Notes: a model not told the origin generated them from the letters alone. A stretch of DNA of 64,000 nucleotides from RPQJ01 sp963707145 (GCA_963707145.1 CAVPOQ010000009.1:186001-250000); one strand, 5' to 3'. Shown: positions 42,939-51,139, counted from the first letter of the stretch. Numbers and translations: made by a program.

Positions 42939-43418
42939 TCAGTCGATCGGCAGCACGGTCGTTTCCTTGATGACCGTGACCGTCACCGAGGAATTGATGG
43001 ACTGCACGTTCGGCAGCTTCGAGAGGTGATCGAGGTAGAAGGCCTCGTACGCCTTGATGTCGCGGGTGACGATGCGCAGCATGAAGTCCCACTCGCCCAT
43101 GGTGGTGTAGCAGTCGAGCACCTCGGGCCGCTCGCGGATCGCCTCCGCGAAGGCGGCGATGGCATCCCGCCCCTGGGTGGAGAGTTTCACGTGCGCGAAG
43201 ATCGTCACGTCGAGGCCGAGCGCCGAGCGGTCGAGCAGGGCGACGCGCCCGCGGATCACGCCTTCGTGTTCGAGCTGCTGGATGCGCCGCCAGCACGTGG
43301 TGGTGGAGAGCCCCGTGCGGGCCGCCACCTCGGCGACCGGCAGGGTCGCCTCCCGCTGCAGGAGGTCGAGGATCCGGCGGTCCAGGCGATCCAGCGTGCG
43401 TTGCGCTTTTTCTTCCAC
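42939..43418 (-). CDS. bkdR: Lrp/AsnC-family regulator, BkdR-like
   Basis: A 159-residue Lrp-type regulator. The N-terminal winged HTH is LDRRILDLLQREATLPVAEV with recognition helix STTTCWRRIQQLEHEGVI. The C-terminal RAM domain is IFAHVKLSTQGRDAIAAFAE ... TTMGEWDFMLRIVTRDIKAY, ending INSSVTVTVIKETT. GTG 43418 is chosen because a good site (GAAAGGCCATTC) precedes it. It is divergent from the bkd operon; in Pseudomonas the Lrp homologue BkdR sits in this very place and activates bkd in response to branched-chain amino acids. The symbol is given by that synteny. Confidence 0.85.
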   Translation of the reverse strand: MEEKAQRTLDRLDRRILDLLQREATLPVAEVAARTGLSTTTCWRRIQQLEHEGVIRGRVALLDRSALGLDVTIFAHVKLSTQGRDAIAAFAEAIRERPEVLDCYTTMGEWDFMLRIVTRDIKAYEAFYLDHLSKLPNVQSINSSVTVTVIKETTVLPID

Positions 43419-43452
43419 GAATGGCCTTTCGATGAAACAGGCGTTCCGCCTT

Positions 43453-43465
43453 GTTGCAGCGCAAC
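43453..43465. promoter_or_regulatory. Putative Lrp/BkdR operator between bkdR and bkdA1
   Basis: GTTGCAGCGCAAC is a 5-base inverted repeat (GTTGC/GCAAC) around AGC, followed by a second half GCAACG at 43466-43471, in the 127-base divergent gap. A TAATCT -10-like element sits at 43499-43504, 42 bases before bkdA1. Lrp-type regulators usually cover several such half-sites. Weak on its own; the location is the main support. Confidence 0.4.
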
Positions 43466-43545
43466 GCAACGAACTCTGCCAATGCGCCGTCGGGTGGGTA
43501 ATCTACCGCGCTGTCCCCGTGTCGTTCCACCGTCGAGAGGAAACC

Positions 43546-44784
43546 ATGCCTCGTCGTTCCCGGCTGCACATCCCGCAGCACCATTCCCGGCCCGGCGAGG
43601 AGCCGGATTTCAGCTACCTCGAAACGTCGCCCGCGGGCGCGCTCGCCCGGCCCGACGTGAATGCGCGCGTGCGCGACATCGGCAATCTCTCGGTCGAACT
43701 GGTGCGCGTGCTCGACGATGCGCACCAGGCGGTGGGGCCGTGGAACCCGCACCTCGAGCCGCCGGAGCTGCAGATCGGCCTGCGCCACATGCTGCTCACG
43801 CGCATCTACGACGAGCGCATGCAGCGCTCGCAGCGCACCGGGAAGATCTCGTTCTACATGCGCTCGCTCGGCGAGGAGGCCGTCTCGGTCGCGCAGTGCA
43901 TGGCGCTGCGGCCGGGGGACATGCTGTTCCCTTCCTACCGCAACCAGGGCCTGTACATGGTGCGCGGCAAGCCGCTGGTGGACCTCATGTGCCAGCTGCT
44001 CTCGAACACCCGCGACATGTGCAAGGGCCGCCAGCTGCCCGTGATGTATCACTGGCTGGAGGGCCGCATCTTCTCGATCTCCGGCAACCTCACGACGCAG
44101 TTCCCGCAGGCCGTGGGCTGGGCCATGGCCGCGGCCATCAAAGGCGAGGACGACATCGCCGTGAGCTGGATCGGGGAGGGCTCGAGCGCCGAGGCCGACT
44201 TCCACCACGCGATGCTGTTTGCCTCGGTGTACCAGGCGCCCGTGATCCTCAACGTCGTCAACAACCAGTGGGCGATCTCCACGTTCCAGGGCTTCGCCGG
44301 CGGCGAGCAGCGCTCCTTCGCGGCGCGCGGCCCGGGCTACGGCATGGCGGGCGTGCGCGTGGACGGCAACGATTTCCTCGCGGTGTACGCCGTGACCCAG
44401 TGGGCGGCGGAGCGGGCGCGCACCGGTGCGGGCCCGACGCTGATCGAGCACGTCACCTATCGCGGCGCCGCGCACTCGACCAGCGACGATCCCTCGCGCT
44501 ACCGGCCCAAGGACGACTACGAGAAATGGCCGCTCGGCGACCCCGTCGAGCGCCTCAAGGGCCACCTGATCGCGATGGGCGAGTGGTCGGAGGAGCGCCA
44601 CCGCGCCCTGCAGCAGGAGCTCGAGCAGCACGTGGTCGAGAGCTGGAAGGAGGCGGTGCAGTACGGTGCCCTGAACGAGGGCCCGCGGCTGAATCGCGAC
44701 CTGATGTTCGACGACATCTTCAAGGAAATGCCGGCCCACCTGAAGAAGCAGCGCGAGCAGATGCGCGCCGAGTTCGGAGGCTGA
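43546..44784 (+). CDS. bkdA1: Branched-chain 2-oxoacid dehydrogenase E1 alpha subunit
   Basis: A 412-residue thiamine-diphosphate enzyme subunit. TRIYDERMQRSQRTGKISFY, GEEAVSVAQCMALRPGDMLF and the cofactor motif IGEGSSAEADFHHAMLFASV ... NNQWAIS (GDGxx-NN form) show the ThDP-binding core; HSTSDDPSRYRPKDDYEKW is the phosphorylation-loop region found in BCKDH E1 alpha. The longer N-terminal part (HIPQHHSRPGEEPDFSYL) is typical of bacterial BkdA1 rather than pyruvate dehydrogenases. It decarboxylates Val/Leu/Ile keto acids with BkdA2. ATG 43546 follows GAGAGGAAACC. First gene of the bkd operon. Confidence 0.94.
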   Translation: MPRRSRLHIPQHHSRPGEEPDFSYLETSPAGALARPDVNARVRDIGNLSVELVRVLDDAHQAVGPWNPHLEPPELQIGLRHMLLTRIYDERMQRSQRTGKISFYMRSLGEEAVSVAQCMALRPGDMLFPSYRNQGLYMVRGKPLVDLMCQLLSNTRDMCKGRQLPVMYHWLEGRIFSISGNLTTQFPQAVGWAMAAAIKGEDDIAVSWIGEGSSAEADFHHAMLFASVYQAPVILNVVNNQWAISTFQGFAGGEQRSFAARGPGYGMAGVRVDGNDFLAVYAVTQWAAERARTGAGPTLIEHVTYRGAAHSTSDDPSRYRPKDDYEKWPLGDPVERLKGHLIAMGEWSEERHRALQQELEQHVVESWKEAVQYGALNEGPRLNRDLMFDDIFKEMPAHLKKQREQMRAEFGG

Positions 44785-44787
44785 GCC

Positions 44788-45804
44788 ATGCCGCAGATGA
44801 ACATGATCCAGGCGTTGAACTCGGCGATGGACATCATGCTCGGGCGCGATCCGAACGTGGTGGTGATGGGCGAGGACGTGGGTTACTTCGGTGGCGTGTT
44901 CCGCGTCACCGACGGCCTGCAGCGCAAGTACGGCGAGCACCGCGTGCTCGACACGCCGATTGCCGAGGGCGCGATCATCGGCGCGGCGATCGGCATGGGC
45001 GTCAACGGCCTGCGGCCGGTGGCCGAAGTGCAGTTCGCCGACTACATCTACCCGGCGTGCGACCAGATCTTCAGCGAGCTCGCGCGGCTGCGCTACCGCA
45101 GCGCCGGGGAGTTCTGGGCGCCGGTGACGATCCGCACGCCCTGCGGCGGCGGCATCCGCGGCGGGCAGACGCACTCGCAGAGCCCCGAGGGGATCTTCAC
45201 GCACGTCTGTGGCATCAAGGTGGTGATGCCGTCGAGCCCGTACGACGCAAAGGGCCTGCTGATCGCCTCGATCGAGGACGACGACCCGGTGGTGTTCTTC
45301 GAGCCCAAGCGCATCTACAACGGCCCGTTCGACGGCGAGCCGAACAAGCCCGCGGTGCCGTGGAGCACGCACCCGAAGGGCGAGGTGCCCGAGGGCTACT
45401 ACACCGTGCCGATCGGCAAGGCCGAGATCGTCCGCAAGGGCGCGCAGGTGACGATCGTCACCTACGGCACGATGGTCTACGTCTGCGAGGCCGCGGCGCG
45501 TTCGCTCGGCCTGGATGCCGAGATCATCGACGTGCGCACGATGGTGCCGCTCGACGTGGACACGATCTGCAGCTCGGTGAAGAAGACCGGCCGCTGCCTG
45601 ATCGCGCACGAGGCGACCCGCTTCTCGGGCTTCGGCGCGGAGCTCTCGGCCACGATCCAGGAGGAGTGCTTCTGGAACCTCGAGGCGCCGATCGGGCGCG
45701 TCGCCGGCTGGGACACGCCGTACCCGCACGCGTTCGAGTGGGAGTATTTCCCGGGCCCGCAGCGCGTTGCCGCCGGCCTCAAGGCCGTGATGGAGACGCC
45801 ATGA
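44788..45804 (+). CDS. bkdA2: Branched-chain 2-oxoacid dehydrogenase E1 beta subunit
   Basis: A 338-residue beta subunit. MNMIQALNSAMDIMLGRDPN, GEDVGYFGGVFRVTDGLQRK, FADYIYPACDQIFSELARLR and PCGGGIRGGQTHSQSPEGIF are diagnostic of BkdA2/PdhB-type proteins. The C-terminal transketolase half (VTIVTYGTMVYVCEAAARSL, DVRTMVPLDVDTICSSVKKT) completes the alpha2beta2 E1. It begins 3 bases after bkdA1 and ends with a 4-base overlap with bkdB, so the three are co-translated. Confidence 0.95.
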   Translation: MPQMNMIQALNSAMDIMLGRDPNVVVMGEDVGYFGGVFRVTDGLQRKYGEHRVLDTPIAEGAIIGAAIGMGVNGLRPVAEVQFADYIYPACDQIFSELARLRYRSAGEFWAPVTIRTPCGGGIRGGQTHSQSPEGIFTHVCGIKVVMPSSPYDAKGLLIASIEDDDPVVFFEPKRIYNGPFDGEPNKPAVPWSTHPKGEVPEGYYTVPIGKAEIVRKGAQVTIVTYGTMVYVCEAAARSLGLDAEIIDVRTMVPLDVDTICSSVKKTGRCLIAHEATRFSGFGAELSATIQEECFWNLEAPIGRVAGWDTPYPHAFEWEYFPGPQRVAAGLKAVMETP

Positions 45805-47138
45805 CGCGCTACGTATTCAAGATGCCGGACCTCGGCGAGGGCACCGTCGAGGCCGAAATCGTCGCCTGGCACGTCAAGGTCGGCGATCGCATCGCCGAGG
45901 ACGAGGTGATGGCCGAGGTGATGACCGAGAAGGCTGCCGTGGAGGTGCCCGCGCCCGTCACCGGCCGGGTCGTCTCGCTGAGCGGCGGGCCGGGCGACAT
46001 GGTGCGCGTCGGCGCCGAACTCGTGGTGTTCGAGACCGAGGGCGGCGACGAGGACGCGCTGCCCGCGGCGGAGGCCGTCAAGGCCGCGGCGCCCGCACCG
46101 ACGAGCGCCGCGCATGCGCCGGCACCGGTCACGCCGCCCGTCGCGGCGGCCGCGGTCCCGCGTCCGGCAGCCGTTGCGGCCGCACCGGCCGTGTCCGTCG
46201 CAGCCGCCACCGGGCAGATCCCGGTGGAAGGCGGCGCCCGGCCGTCGCGCGTGATGGCGTCGCCTGCCTCGCGCCGCCGCGCCCGGGAAGCGGGGCTCGA
46301 TCTCGCACTCGTGCACGGCAGCGGCGCCCACGGGCGCATCACGCGCCAGGACCTCGAGGCGGCGCTCGCCGGTGCCGCGGCACCTGCGCCCGGTGCCGCC
46401 ACCGCGCCGCGCCAGTCCTCCGGCCTCCTCGAGCGCACCGGCACGGACGAGATCAGGGTGATCGGCGTGCGGCGCGTGATCGCCAATCGCCTGAGCGAGG
46501 CGAAGCGCAACATCCCGCACTTCGCCTACGTCGAGGAGGTGGACGTCACCGAGCTCGAATCGCTGCGCCAGCACCTCAATGCGAAGCTGCCGGCCGGTTC
46601 GACGCCGCTGACCTACCTGCCGTTCCTGATCGCGGCACTCGGGCGCGTGCTCGAGCAGTACCCGCAGTGCAACGCGTGGTTCGACGCCGAGCGCAACGTG
46701 GTCGTCCGCCACCGCGCGCTGCACGCCGGCGTCGCCACGCAGACGCCCGACGGCCTCAAGGTGCCGGTGGTGCGCCACGCCGAAGCGCGCTCGCTGTGGC
46801 AACTCGCCGATGAGATCAGGCGCGTGTCGGAGGCCGCGCGCAGCGGCAAGGCCACCAAGGAGGAACTCAGCGGATCCACCATCACCGTCACGAGCCTCGG
46901 CAAGTTGGGCGGCATCGTCTCGACGCCGATCATCAACGCCCCGGAGATGGCGATCATCGGCGTGAACAAGGCGGTGGAGCGACCGGTCGTCGCCGGTGGC
47001 GCGATCACGGTGCGACGGATCATGAACCTGTCGTCGTCGTTCGATCACCGCTTCGTCGACGGCTACGATGCGGCGGCGATGATCCAGGCGCTCAAGGACC
47101 TGCTCGAGCACCCGGCAACCATCTTCATCCCCGGATAA
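45801..47138 (+). CDS. bkdB: Branched-chain 2-oxoacid dehydrogenase E2 (dihydrolipoyl acyltransferase)
   Basis: A 445-residue E2. The lipoyl domain is at 1-80 with lipoyl-Lys 44 in EVMTEKAAVEV. A flexible Ala/Pro linker follows (about 90-145), then the peripheral-subunit-binding domain (RVMASPASRRRAREAGLDLA, GAHGRITRQDLEAAL). The catalytic core ends with the His-Asp motif SSSFDHRFVDGYDAAAM (DHRxxDG, general base). Only one lipoyl domain, as expected. No E3 (lpdV) gene follows; the complex must use a lipoamide dehydrogenase encoded elsewhere. Confidence 0.95.
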   Translation: MTRYVFKMPDLGEGTVEAEIVAWHVKVGDRIAEDEVMAEVMTEKAAVEVPAPVTGRVVSLSGGPGDMVRVGAELVVFETEGGDEDALPAAEAVKAAAPAPTSAAHAPAPVTPPVAAAAVPRPAAVAAAPAVSVAAATGQIPVEGGARPSRVMASPASRRRAREAGLDLALVHGSGAHGRITRQDLEAALAGAAAPAPGAATAPRQSSGLLERTGTDEIRVIGVRRVIANRLSEAKRNIPHFAYVEEVDVTELESLRQHLNAKLPAGSTPLTYLPFLIAALGRVLEQYPQCNAWFDAERNVVVRHRALHAGVATQTPDGLKVPVVRHAEARSLWQLADEIRRVSEAARSGKATKEELSGSTITVTSLGKLGGIVSTPIINAPEMAIIGVNKAVERPVVAGGAITVRRIMNLSSSFDHRFVDGYDAAAMIQALKDLLEHPATIFIPG

Positions 47139-47142
47139 ACTG

Positions 47143-48198
47143 ATGCACACCCTCGAATCCGACCGCCAGCTCCCGGAGATCAAACCAATGAGTGCCCCCA
47201 CCGCCGCACGTCCCGCCTTCGGCACCGTGCTGGCCGACCACATGGCGGTCGCCTCGTTCCGCAACGGTCGCTGGAGCGGCCACGAGCTGCAGCCCACCGG
47301 TCCCATCGAGATCCATCCCGCCGCGCACGTGCTGCACTATGCGAGCACCTGCTTCGAGGGCTTCAAGGCCTACCGCTGGGCCGACGGCAGCGTGCGGGTG
47401 TTCCGCATGGACCGGCACATCGAACGCATGCGCCAGAGCGCCCGGCTGCTCGTGCTGCCCGAGCCCGACGCGGCGCAGCTCGGGGAGATGGTCCTCGCCG
47501 TGATCGACCGCGTTCGCGACCAGGTGCCGGAGCCGCCGGGCGCGCTGTACCTGCGACCCATGCTCTACGGCACCATGCCCAACATCGGTGCGGCCTCGGC
47601 GCCCTCCAACGAGGCGATGCTGATCGTGCTCGCGAGCCCGGTGTGGGACTACTTCGCGGGCGGCGTGAAGCCGCTGCGCATCTACGTCGAGGATCAGAAG
47701 CACCGCACGGCCGATCACCTCGGCATGGTGAAGACCGGCGGCAACTACGCGGCCGCGATGGGCCCGACGCTCGCCGCGCGCGACCAGTACAAGGTGGACC
47801 AGGTGCTGTTCTGTCCGGGCGGCTCCGTGCAGGAGACCGGTGCCGCGAACTTCCTGCTGATCCGCGAGGGCCACATCCTCACGCGCAGCCTCGACTCCAC
47901 GTTTCTCCACGGCGTGACGCGCGACTCGCTGCTCACGATGGCACGGGACATGGGATTCAAGGTCGAGGAGCGCGTGTTCGACGTCGCGGAGATGCTCGAC
48001 TGGGTGAAGACGGGCGAAGCGGCGCTCTCCGGTACCGCGGCCGTGCTGGCCGGGGTCGGGACGCTGGTGCACGGCGGACGCGAGCACCGCGTCGGCAACG
48101 GCGAGGTCGGAGCGGTGACGCAGCGCCTGCGGGCCGCACTGGTGGCCATCCAGAACGGCGAGGCGCCGGACCGCTACGGCTGGACCCGCAGGGTGTGA
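47143..48198 (+). CDS. ilvE: Branched-chain amino acid aminotransferase
   Basis: A 351-residue class-IV PLP aminotransferase. HVLHYASTCFEGFKAYRWAD, RMDRHIERMRQSARLL, ALYLRPMLYGTMPNIG, the PLP Lys in LGMVKTGGNYAAAM (about residue 197) and CPGGSVQETGAANFLLI cover the family. It converts Leu, Ile and Val to keto acids, the substrates of the BkdAB complex encoded just upstream, so position and chemistry agree. Two starts are possible: ATG 47143 (5 bases after bkdB) or ATG 47188, which has a better site (CGGAGATCAAACCA). The longer one is listed. Confidence 0.94.
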   Translation: MHTLESDRQLPEIKPMSAPTAARPAFGTVLADHMAVASFRNGRWSGHELQPTGPIEIHPAAHVLHYASTCFEGFKAYRWADGSVRVFRMDRHIERMRQSARLLVLPEPDAAQLGEMVLAVIDRVRDQVPEPPGALYLRPMLYGTMPNIGAASAPSNEAMLIVLASPVWDYFAGGVKPLRIYVEDQKHRTADHLGMVKTGGNYAAAMGPTLAARDQYKVDQVLFCPGGSVQETGAANFLLIREGHILTRSLDSTFLHGVTRDSLLTMARDMGFKVEERVFDVAEMLDWVKTGEAALSGTAAVLAGVGTLVHGGREHRVGNGEVGAVTQRLRAALVAIQNGEAPDRYGWTRRV

Positions 48199-48205
48199 GC
48201 GCACC

Positions 48206-48229
48206 CCGGCCGGGCGCACGCCCGGCCGG
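48206..48229. terminator. 10-bp GC hairpin after ilvE
   Basis: CCGGCCGGGC, loop GCAC, GCCCGGCCGG: a perfect 10-bp stem between the ilvE stop (48198) and the convergent anti-sigma stop (48243). It can serve both strands. No T-run follows. Confidence 0.6.
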
Positions 48230-48242
48230 CAACGCCGATCCG

Positions 48243-48794
48243 TCAGGCCCGCCAGCCGGCGTGCGGCATCCCGTCTCGCGCCGTTGACCAGACGAGTGCC
48301 GCCGCCGCGATCGCGGCGCCGATCGCACCGAGCACCACCCAGCGCTCGGGTCCCTGCGCCAGCGCGGGCAGCAGTCCCGCGCCCTGCGTGAGCAGGCCGC
48401 GCGCGGCATCCAGGATCCCGATCGTGGCGGCCGCCGAACCGATCGCACCGAGCACTGCGCGCCGCCGGGCGCGGCGCCGCAGCGCGTCCACCAGCGCGTC
48501 GTGCTCGCGCTCCAGCCGCGAGCGCAGCTCGCCGCGTGCCTGCGGCGCCGACAGGGCGGCCAGCCGCTCGCGCAGCCGGGCATCGAAGCCGGGCGAGAGC
48601 GCCGGACCCGACAGCTCGGCCGCGAGGCGGGCGTCCAGTGCGGCGAATTCCGCGGCCCAGGCGCGGCAGCGTTCGCACTGCCCGGCGTGCAGGCGCACCA
48701 CGCGCTCCCGCTCAGGAGACAGCTCGCCGTCGTGCAGCTCGACGAGCTCGTGTTCGTAGTCGGCGCAGGGGCCGATCAGCGTCGGGTCGTTCAT
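48243..48794 (-). CDS. Zinc-finger (ZAS-type) anti-sigma factor, membrane-bound
   Basis: A 183-residue anti-sigma protein. The N-terminal ZAS motif is clear: HELVELHDGELSPERERVVR followed by LHAGQCERCRAWAAEF, giving H-x3-C-x2-C. A helical linker (LRSRLEREHDALVDALRRRA) leads to two hydrophobic segments (VLGAIGSAAATIGILDAARG and WVVLGAIGAAIAAAALVW). It overlaps the sigma gene stop by 4 bases (ATGA), so sigma and anti-sigma are made together in matching amounts. Zinc or thiol state could control release of the sigma factor. Confidence 0.9.
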   Translation of the reverse strand: MNDPTLIGPCADYEHELVELHDGELSPERERVVRLHAGQCERCRAWAAEFAALDARLAAELSGPALSPGFDARLRERLAALSAPQARGELRSRLEREHDALVDALRRRARRRAVLGAIGSAAATIGILDAARGLLTQGAGLLPALAQGPERWVVLGAIGAAIAAAALVWSTARDGMPHAGWRA

Positions 48795-49339
48795 GCGGCG
48801 ATGACCTCGTCGGGGCGCGCCAGCTCCATCAGCCGCTTGCGCGCGCGGTGCAACAGGTTCTTCACGGTGCCGAGCGGCATTCCGAGCTGCTCGGCGACCG
48901 CCTCGTACGAGCGGTCCTCGAGGTAGAAGAGGCGCACGGCCTCCTGCTGGTTGCGGGGCAGGCCGTCGACCAGCCGCAGCAGGTTGTCGCGCTCCGGGTC
49001 GGCCGCCGGGCCCGACGCGATGCTCGCCGCGGCATGCTGCGCCTCGGCCGAATCCGGGTCGTCGAACGAGACGGTGGGCCGCCGTCGGCGCAGCTCCATC
49101 AGACAGGTATTGCGCGTGATGGCGTAGATCCAGGTGCCGAGCGCGGCCCGGCCGTCGAATCCCGGCAGCGCCTTCCAGACCCGCACCAGCGTCTCCTGCG
49201 TGGCGTCCTCGGCCGCGGCCCGCTCCCTGAGGATGGAGTAGGCGAGGCGGAACACCCGGTCCCGGTAGGCCGGCACCACGAGATCGAAGGCGCGGGCGTG
49301 GCGGCCCGCGGCCAGCAGCTCTTCGATCCCGGGGTCCAT
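48791..49339 (-). CDS. ECF RNA polymerase sigma factor
   Basis: A 182-residue ECF sigma. Region 2: LVVPAYRDRVFRLAYSILRE, AAAEDATQETLVRVWKALPG, GTWIYAITRNTCLMELRRRR. Region 4: LVDGLPRNQQEAVRLFYLED, RSYEAVAEQLGMPLGTVKNL and LHRARKRLME. The partner is the ZAS anti-sigma downstream. A -35/-10 pair (TGCAACC, 16 bases, CGTATAA) just upstream on this strand, mirrored on the other strand for the DUF6249 gene, suggests the sigma factor controls both itself and that gene. Confidence 0.93.
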   Translation of the reverse strand: MDPGIEELLAAGRHARAFDLVVPAYRDRVFRLAYSILRERAAAEDATQETLVRVWKALPGFDGRAALGTWIYAITRNTCLMELRRRRPTVSFDDPDSAEAQHAAASIASGPAADPERDNLLRLVDGLPRNQQEAVRLFYLEDRSYEAVAEQLGMPLGTVKNLLHRARKRLMELARPDEVIAA

Positions 49340-49345
49340 GGCGCT

Positions 49346-49375
49346 TTATACGCGCGAGGGGTCCGCAGGGTTGCA
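49346..49375 (-). promoter_or_regulatory. ECF promoter of the sigma gene
   Basis: Minus strand: TGCAACC at 49375-49369, 16-base spacer, CGTATAA at 49352-49346, ending 7 bases upstream of the ATG, so the mRNA would be nearly leaderless. It mirrors the plus-strand promoter beside it: the two -35 elements form the 9-base inverted repeat AGGGTTGCA/TGCAACCCT at 49367-49394. Confidence 0.65.
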
Positions 49376-49385
49376 TCCGCGCCAG

Positions 49386-49415
49386 TGCAACCCTGGCGCC
49401 GGCCGGCGCATATAA
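49386..49415 (+). promoter_or_regulatory. ECF promoter of the DUF6249 gene
   Basis: TGCAACC at 49386-49392, 16-base spacer, CATATAA at 49409-49415, 25 bases before ATG 49440. Same spacing and nearly the same elements as the divergent promoter on the minus strand, which is why I assign both to the ECF sigma factor encoded next door. Confidence 0.65.
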
Positions 49416-49439
49416 CCCGCAACTACCCTGGAGGCTGCC

Positions 49440-49844
49440 ATGGACGAAGACGTCGTTGCCGTATTCATTCCCATCGTCGCGATCATCATGTCGCTGTCGA
49501 TCCCGATCGTCTACGCGATCGTCGACTACCGCCGGCGCCGCGACATCATCGACGCGCACCACAAGGAGCGCATGGCCGCGATCGACCGCGGCATGGAGCT
49601 GGCGCCGCTGCCCGAGTCGTTCTACCAGTCGCTCAAGCCCGCGCGCCGCTCGAGCTACCTGCTGCCGGGCCTCGTCTGGCTGTTCATCGGCATCGGACTG
49701 TTCATCGCGCTCGGCGCCGTGGCGGACCAGGTGCGCTACTTCGGGTTGATCCCGGCGGGCGTGGGCGCGGCGCTGCTGATCTACTACTTCATCGAGGGGC
49801 GGAAACTGCCGCCGGCGGGCGGGTCGCCACCGCCCGGCGCCTGA
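49440..49844 (+). CDS. DUF6249-like membrane protein, probable ECF-regulon member
   Basis: A 134-residue membrane protein: helix 1 (VVAVFIPIVAIIMSLSIPIV), the conserved cytoplasmic signature HHKERMAAIDRGMELAPLPE, helix 2 (YLLPGLVWLFIGIGLFIALG) and helix 3 (YFGLIPAGVGAALLIYYF). The HKERMAAxxxGMExPPLP motif defines a family of unknown function commonly found beside ECF sigma genes. Divergent from the sigma gene with mirror promoters. ATG 49440 follows TGGAGGCTGCC. Likely part of the sigma regulon; what it does is unknown. Confidence 0.88.
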   Translation: MDEDVVAVFIPIVAIIMSLSIPIVYAIVDYRRRRDIIDAHHKERMAAIDRGMELAPLPESFYQSLKPARRSSYLLPGLVWLFIGIGLFIALGAVADQVRYFGLIPAGVGAALLIYYFIEGRKLPPAGGSPPPGA

Positions 49845-49911
49845 GACGGTTGACTCCGGGGGCCGGCGGGGCGCGAAACTAGCGCGACGCCGTCTCCCGG
49901 AGAAACCGCCC

Positions 49912-51042
49912 ATGAACCGCGCCGCGCTCGCTGTCGCCTGCTCCCTGTTGCTGGTATCCGTCGCGCAGGCGCGCGACGCCACGGGCGCGACGCCTGCCGG
50001 CAAGGGCGCGGTCCGGCTGGTGACGGTTGCGGAAGGCCTCGAGCGACCCTGGGGCATTGCCTTCCTGCCGGACGGTCGCGCGCTCGTCACCGAGCGTCCA
50101 GGCCGCCTGCGCATCGTCGGGATGGACGGCAAGCTGAGCGAGCCGCTCGACGGCGTTCCCGCCGTGGACGCGGTCAAGCAGGGCGGCCTGCTCGACGTGG
50201 CGCTCGATCCCGAGTTCGCCACCACGCGGCTCGTCTACCTCTCCTACGCCGAGAAGCGCGCGGGCGGCAACGGCACGACCGTCGCGCGCGGCCGGCTCGG
50301 CGACAGCGGGCTCGAGGGCGTGCAGGTGATCTTCCGCCAGCAGCCGGCGGTGAGCAGCGGTCACCACTTTGGATCGCGCCTCGTGTTCGCGCGCGACGGG
50401 CGGCTCTTCGTCACGCTCGGCGACCGCTTCACCGAGCGCGACCAGGCGCAGACGCTGGACAACCACCTCGGCAAGGTCGTGCGCATCGAGCGCGACGGCA
50501 AGATCCCTGCCGACAACCCGTTCCTCGGCCGTCCCGGCGCGCTGCCCGAGATCTGGTCCTACGGGCACCGCAACGTCCAGGGCGCGGCGCTGCACCCCGC
50601 GACCGGCGAACTGTGGACCAACGAGCACGGACCGAAGGGTGGCGACGAGCTGAACCGGGACCTTCCCGGCCGCAACTACGGCTGGCCGAAAGTCACCTAC
50701 GGCGTCGAGTACTCCGGCGAGAAGATCAGCGATTCGCCGACGGCGCCGGGCATCGAGCCGCCGGTGCACTACTGGGTACCGTCGATCGCGACCAGCGGGC
50801 TGCTGTTCTACACGGGCGCGCGTTTCCCGCACTGGCGCGGCAGCGCCTTCGTGGGCGGACTCGCGAGCAAGCAATTGGTTCGCCTCGAGATGGACGGTCA
50901 CCGCGTCGTTCGCGAAGAGCGACTGCTCGAGGGCGTCGTGAACGAACGCGTGCGCGACGTGGAGCAGGGGCCGGACGGCTCGATCTACCTGCTCACCGAC
51001 GAGATCAAGGGGAGGCTGCTGCGCGTCGAGCCCGCCGACTGA
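49912..51042 (+). CDS. Soluble PQQ-dependent sugar dehydrogenase (YliI/Asd-like), periplasmic
   Basis: A 376-residue six-bladed beta-propeller with a Sec signal (MNRAALAVACSLLLVSVAQA). GLERPWGIAFLPDGRALVTE opens blade 1; conserved blocks are GGLLDVALDPEFATTRLVYL, SSGHHFGSRLVFARDGRLFV, LGDRFTERDQAQTLDNHLGK, EIWSYGHRNVQGAALHP, NEHGPKGGDELNR and GRNYGWPKVTYG. The catalytic His and PQQ-binding Arg positions (HHFGSR, YGHRNVQG) are kept. It oxidises aldose sugars to lactones and passes electrons to a carrier. Strong fit to YliI-type aldose dehydrogenases. Alone; no PQQ-synthesis genes in the window. Confidence 0.92.
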   Translation: MNRAALAVACSLLLVSVAQARDATGATPAGKGAVRLVTVAEGLERPWGIAFLPDGRALVTERPGRLRIVGMDGKLSEPLDGVPAVDAVKQGGLLDVALDPEFATTRLVYLSYAEKRAGGNGTTVARGRLGDSGLEGVQVIFRQQPAVSSGHHFGSRLVFARDGRLFVTLGDRFTERDQAQTLDNHLGKVVRIERDGKIPADNPFLGRPGALPEIWSYGHRNVQGAALHPATGELWTNEHGPKGGDELNRDLPGRNYGWPKVTYGVEYSGEKISDSPTAPGIEPPVHYWVPSIATSGLLFYTGARFPHWRGSAFVGGLASKQLVRLEMDGHRVVREERLLEGVVNERVRDVEQGPDGSIYLLTDEIKGRLLRVEPAD

Positions 51043-51063
51043 GTAGAATCTCGGCCGCCGGCC

Positions 51064-51139
51064 GGGCCTGTAGCACAGCGGTCAGTGCAGGGGACTCATA
51101 ATCCCTTGGTCCTGGGTTCGAATCCCAGCGGGCCCACCA
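51064..51139 (+). tRNA. tRNA with CAU anticodon, probably tRNA-Ile2 (lysidine type)
   Basis: 76 bases including an encoded CCA. The acceptor stem is GGGCCTG with CGGGCCC, the T-arm is CTGGG-TTCGAAT-CCCAG, and the anticodon arm GGGGA-CTCATAA-TCCCT gives anticodon CAU. The D-stem is GCAC/GTGC where most tRNAs have GCTC/GAGC, a compensatory change that keeps pairing. The variable region CTTGGTC resembles tRNA-Ile2 (C34 modified to lysidine by TilS) more than elongator tRNA-Met, but both carry CAU, so the amino acid is not certain. A TAGAAT -10-like element lies at 51044-51049. Confidence 0.9.

Noticed and set aside
42925..45729. 934-residue minus-strand open frame over bkdA1-bkdA2
   Set aside because: GC-rich shadow frame; no conserved sequence except where it runs into Lrp-coding DNA.
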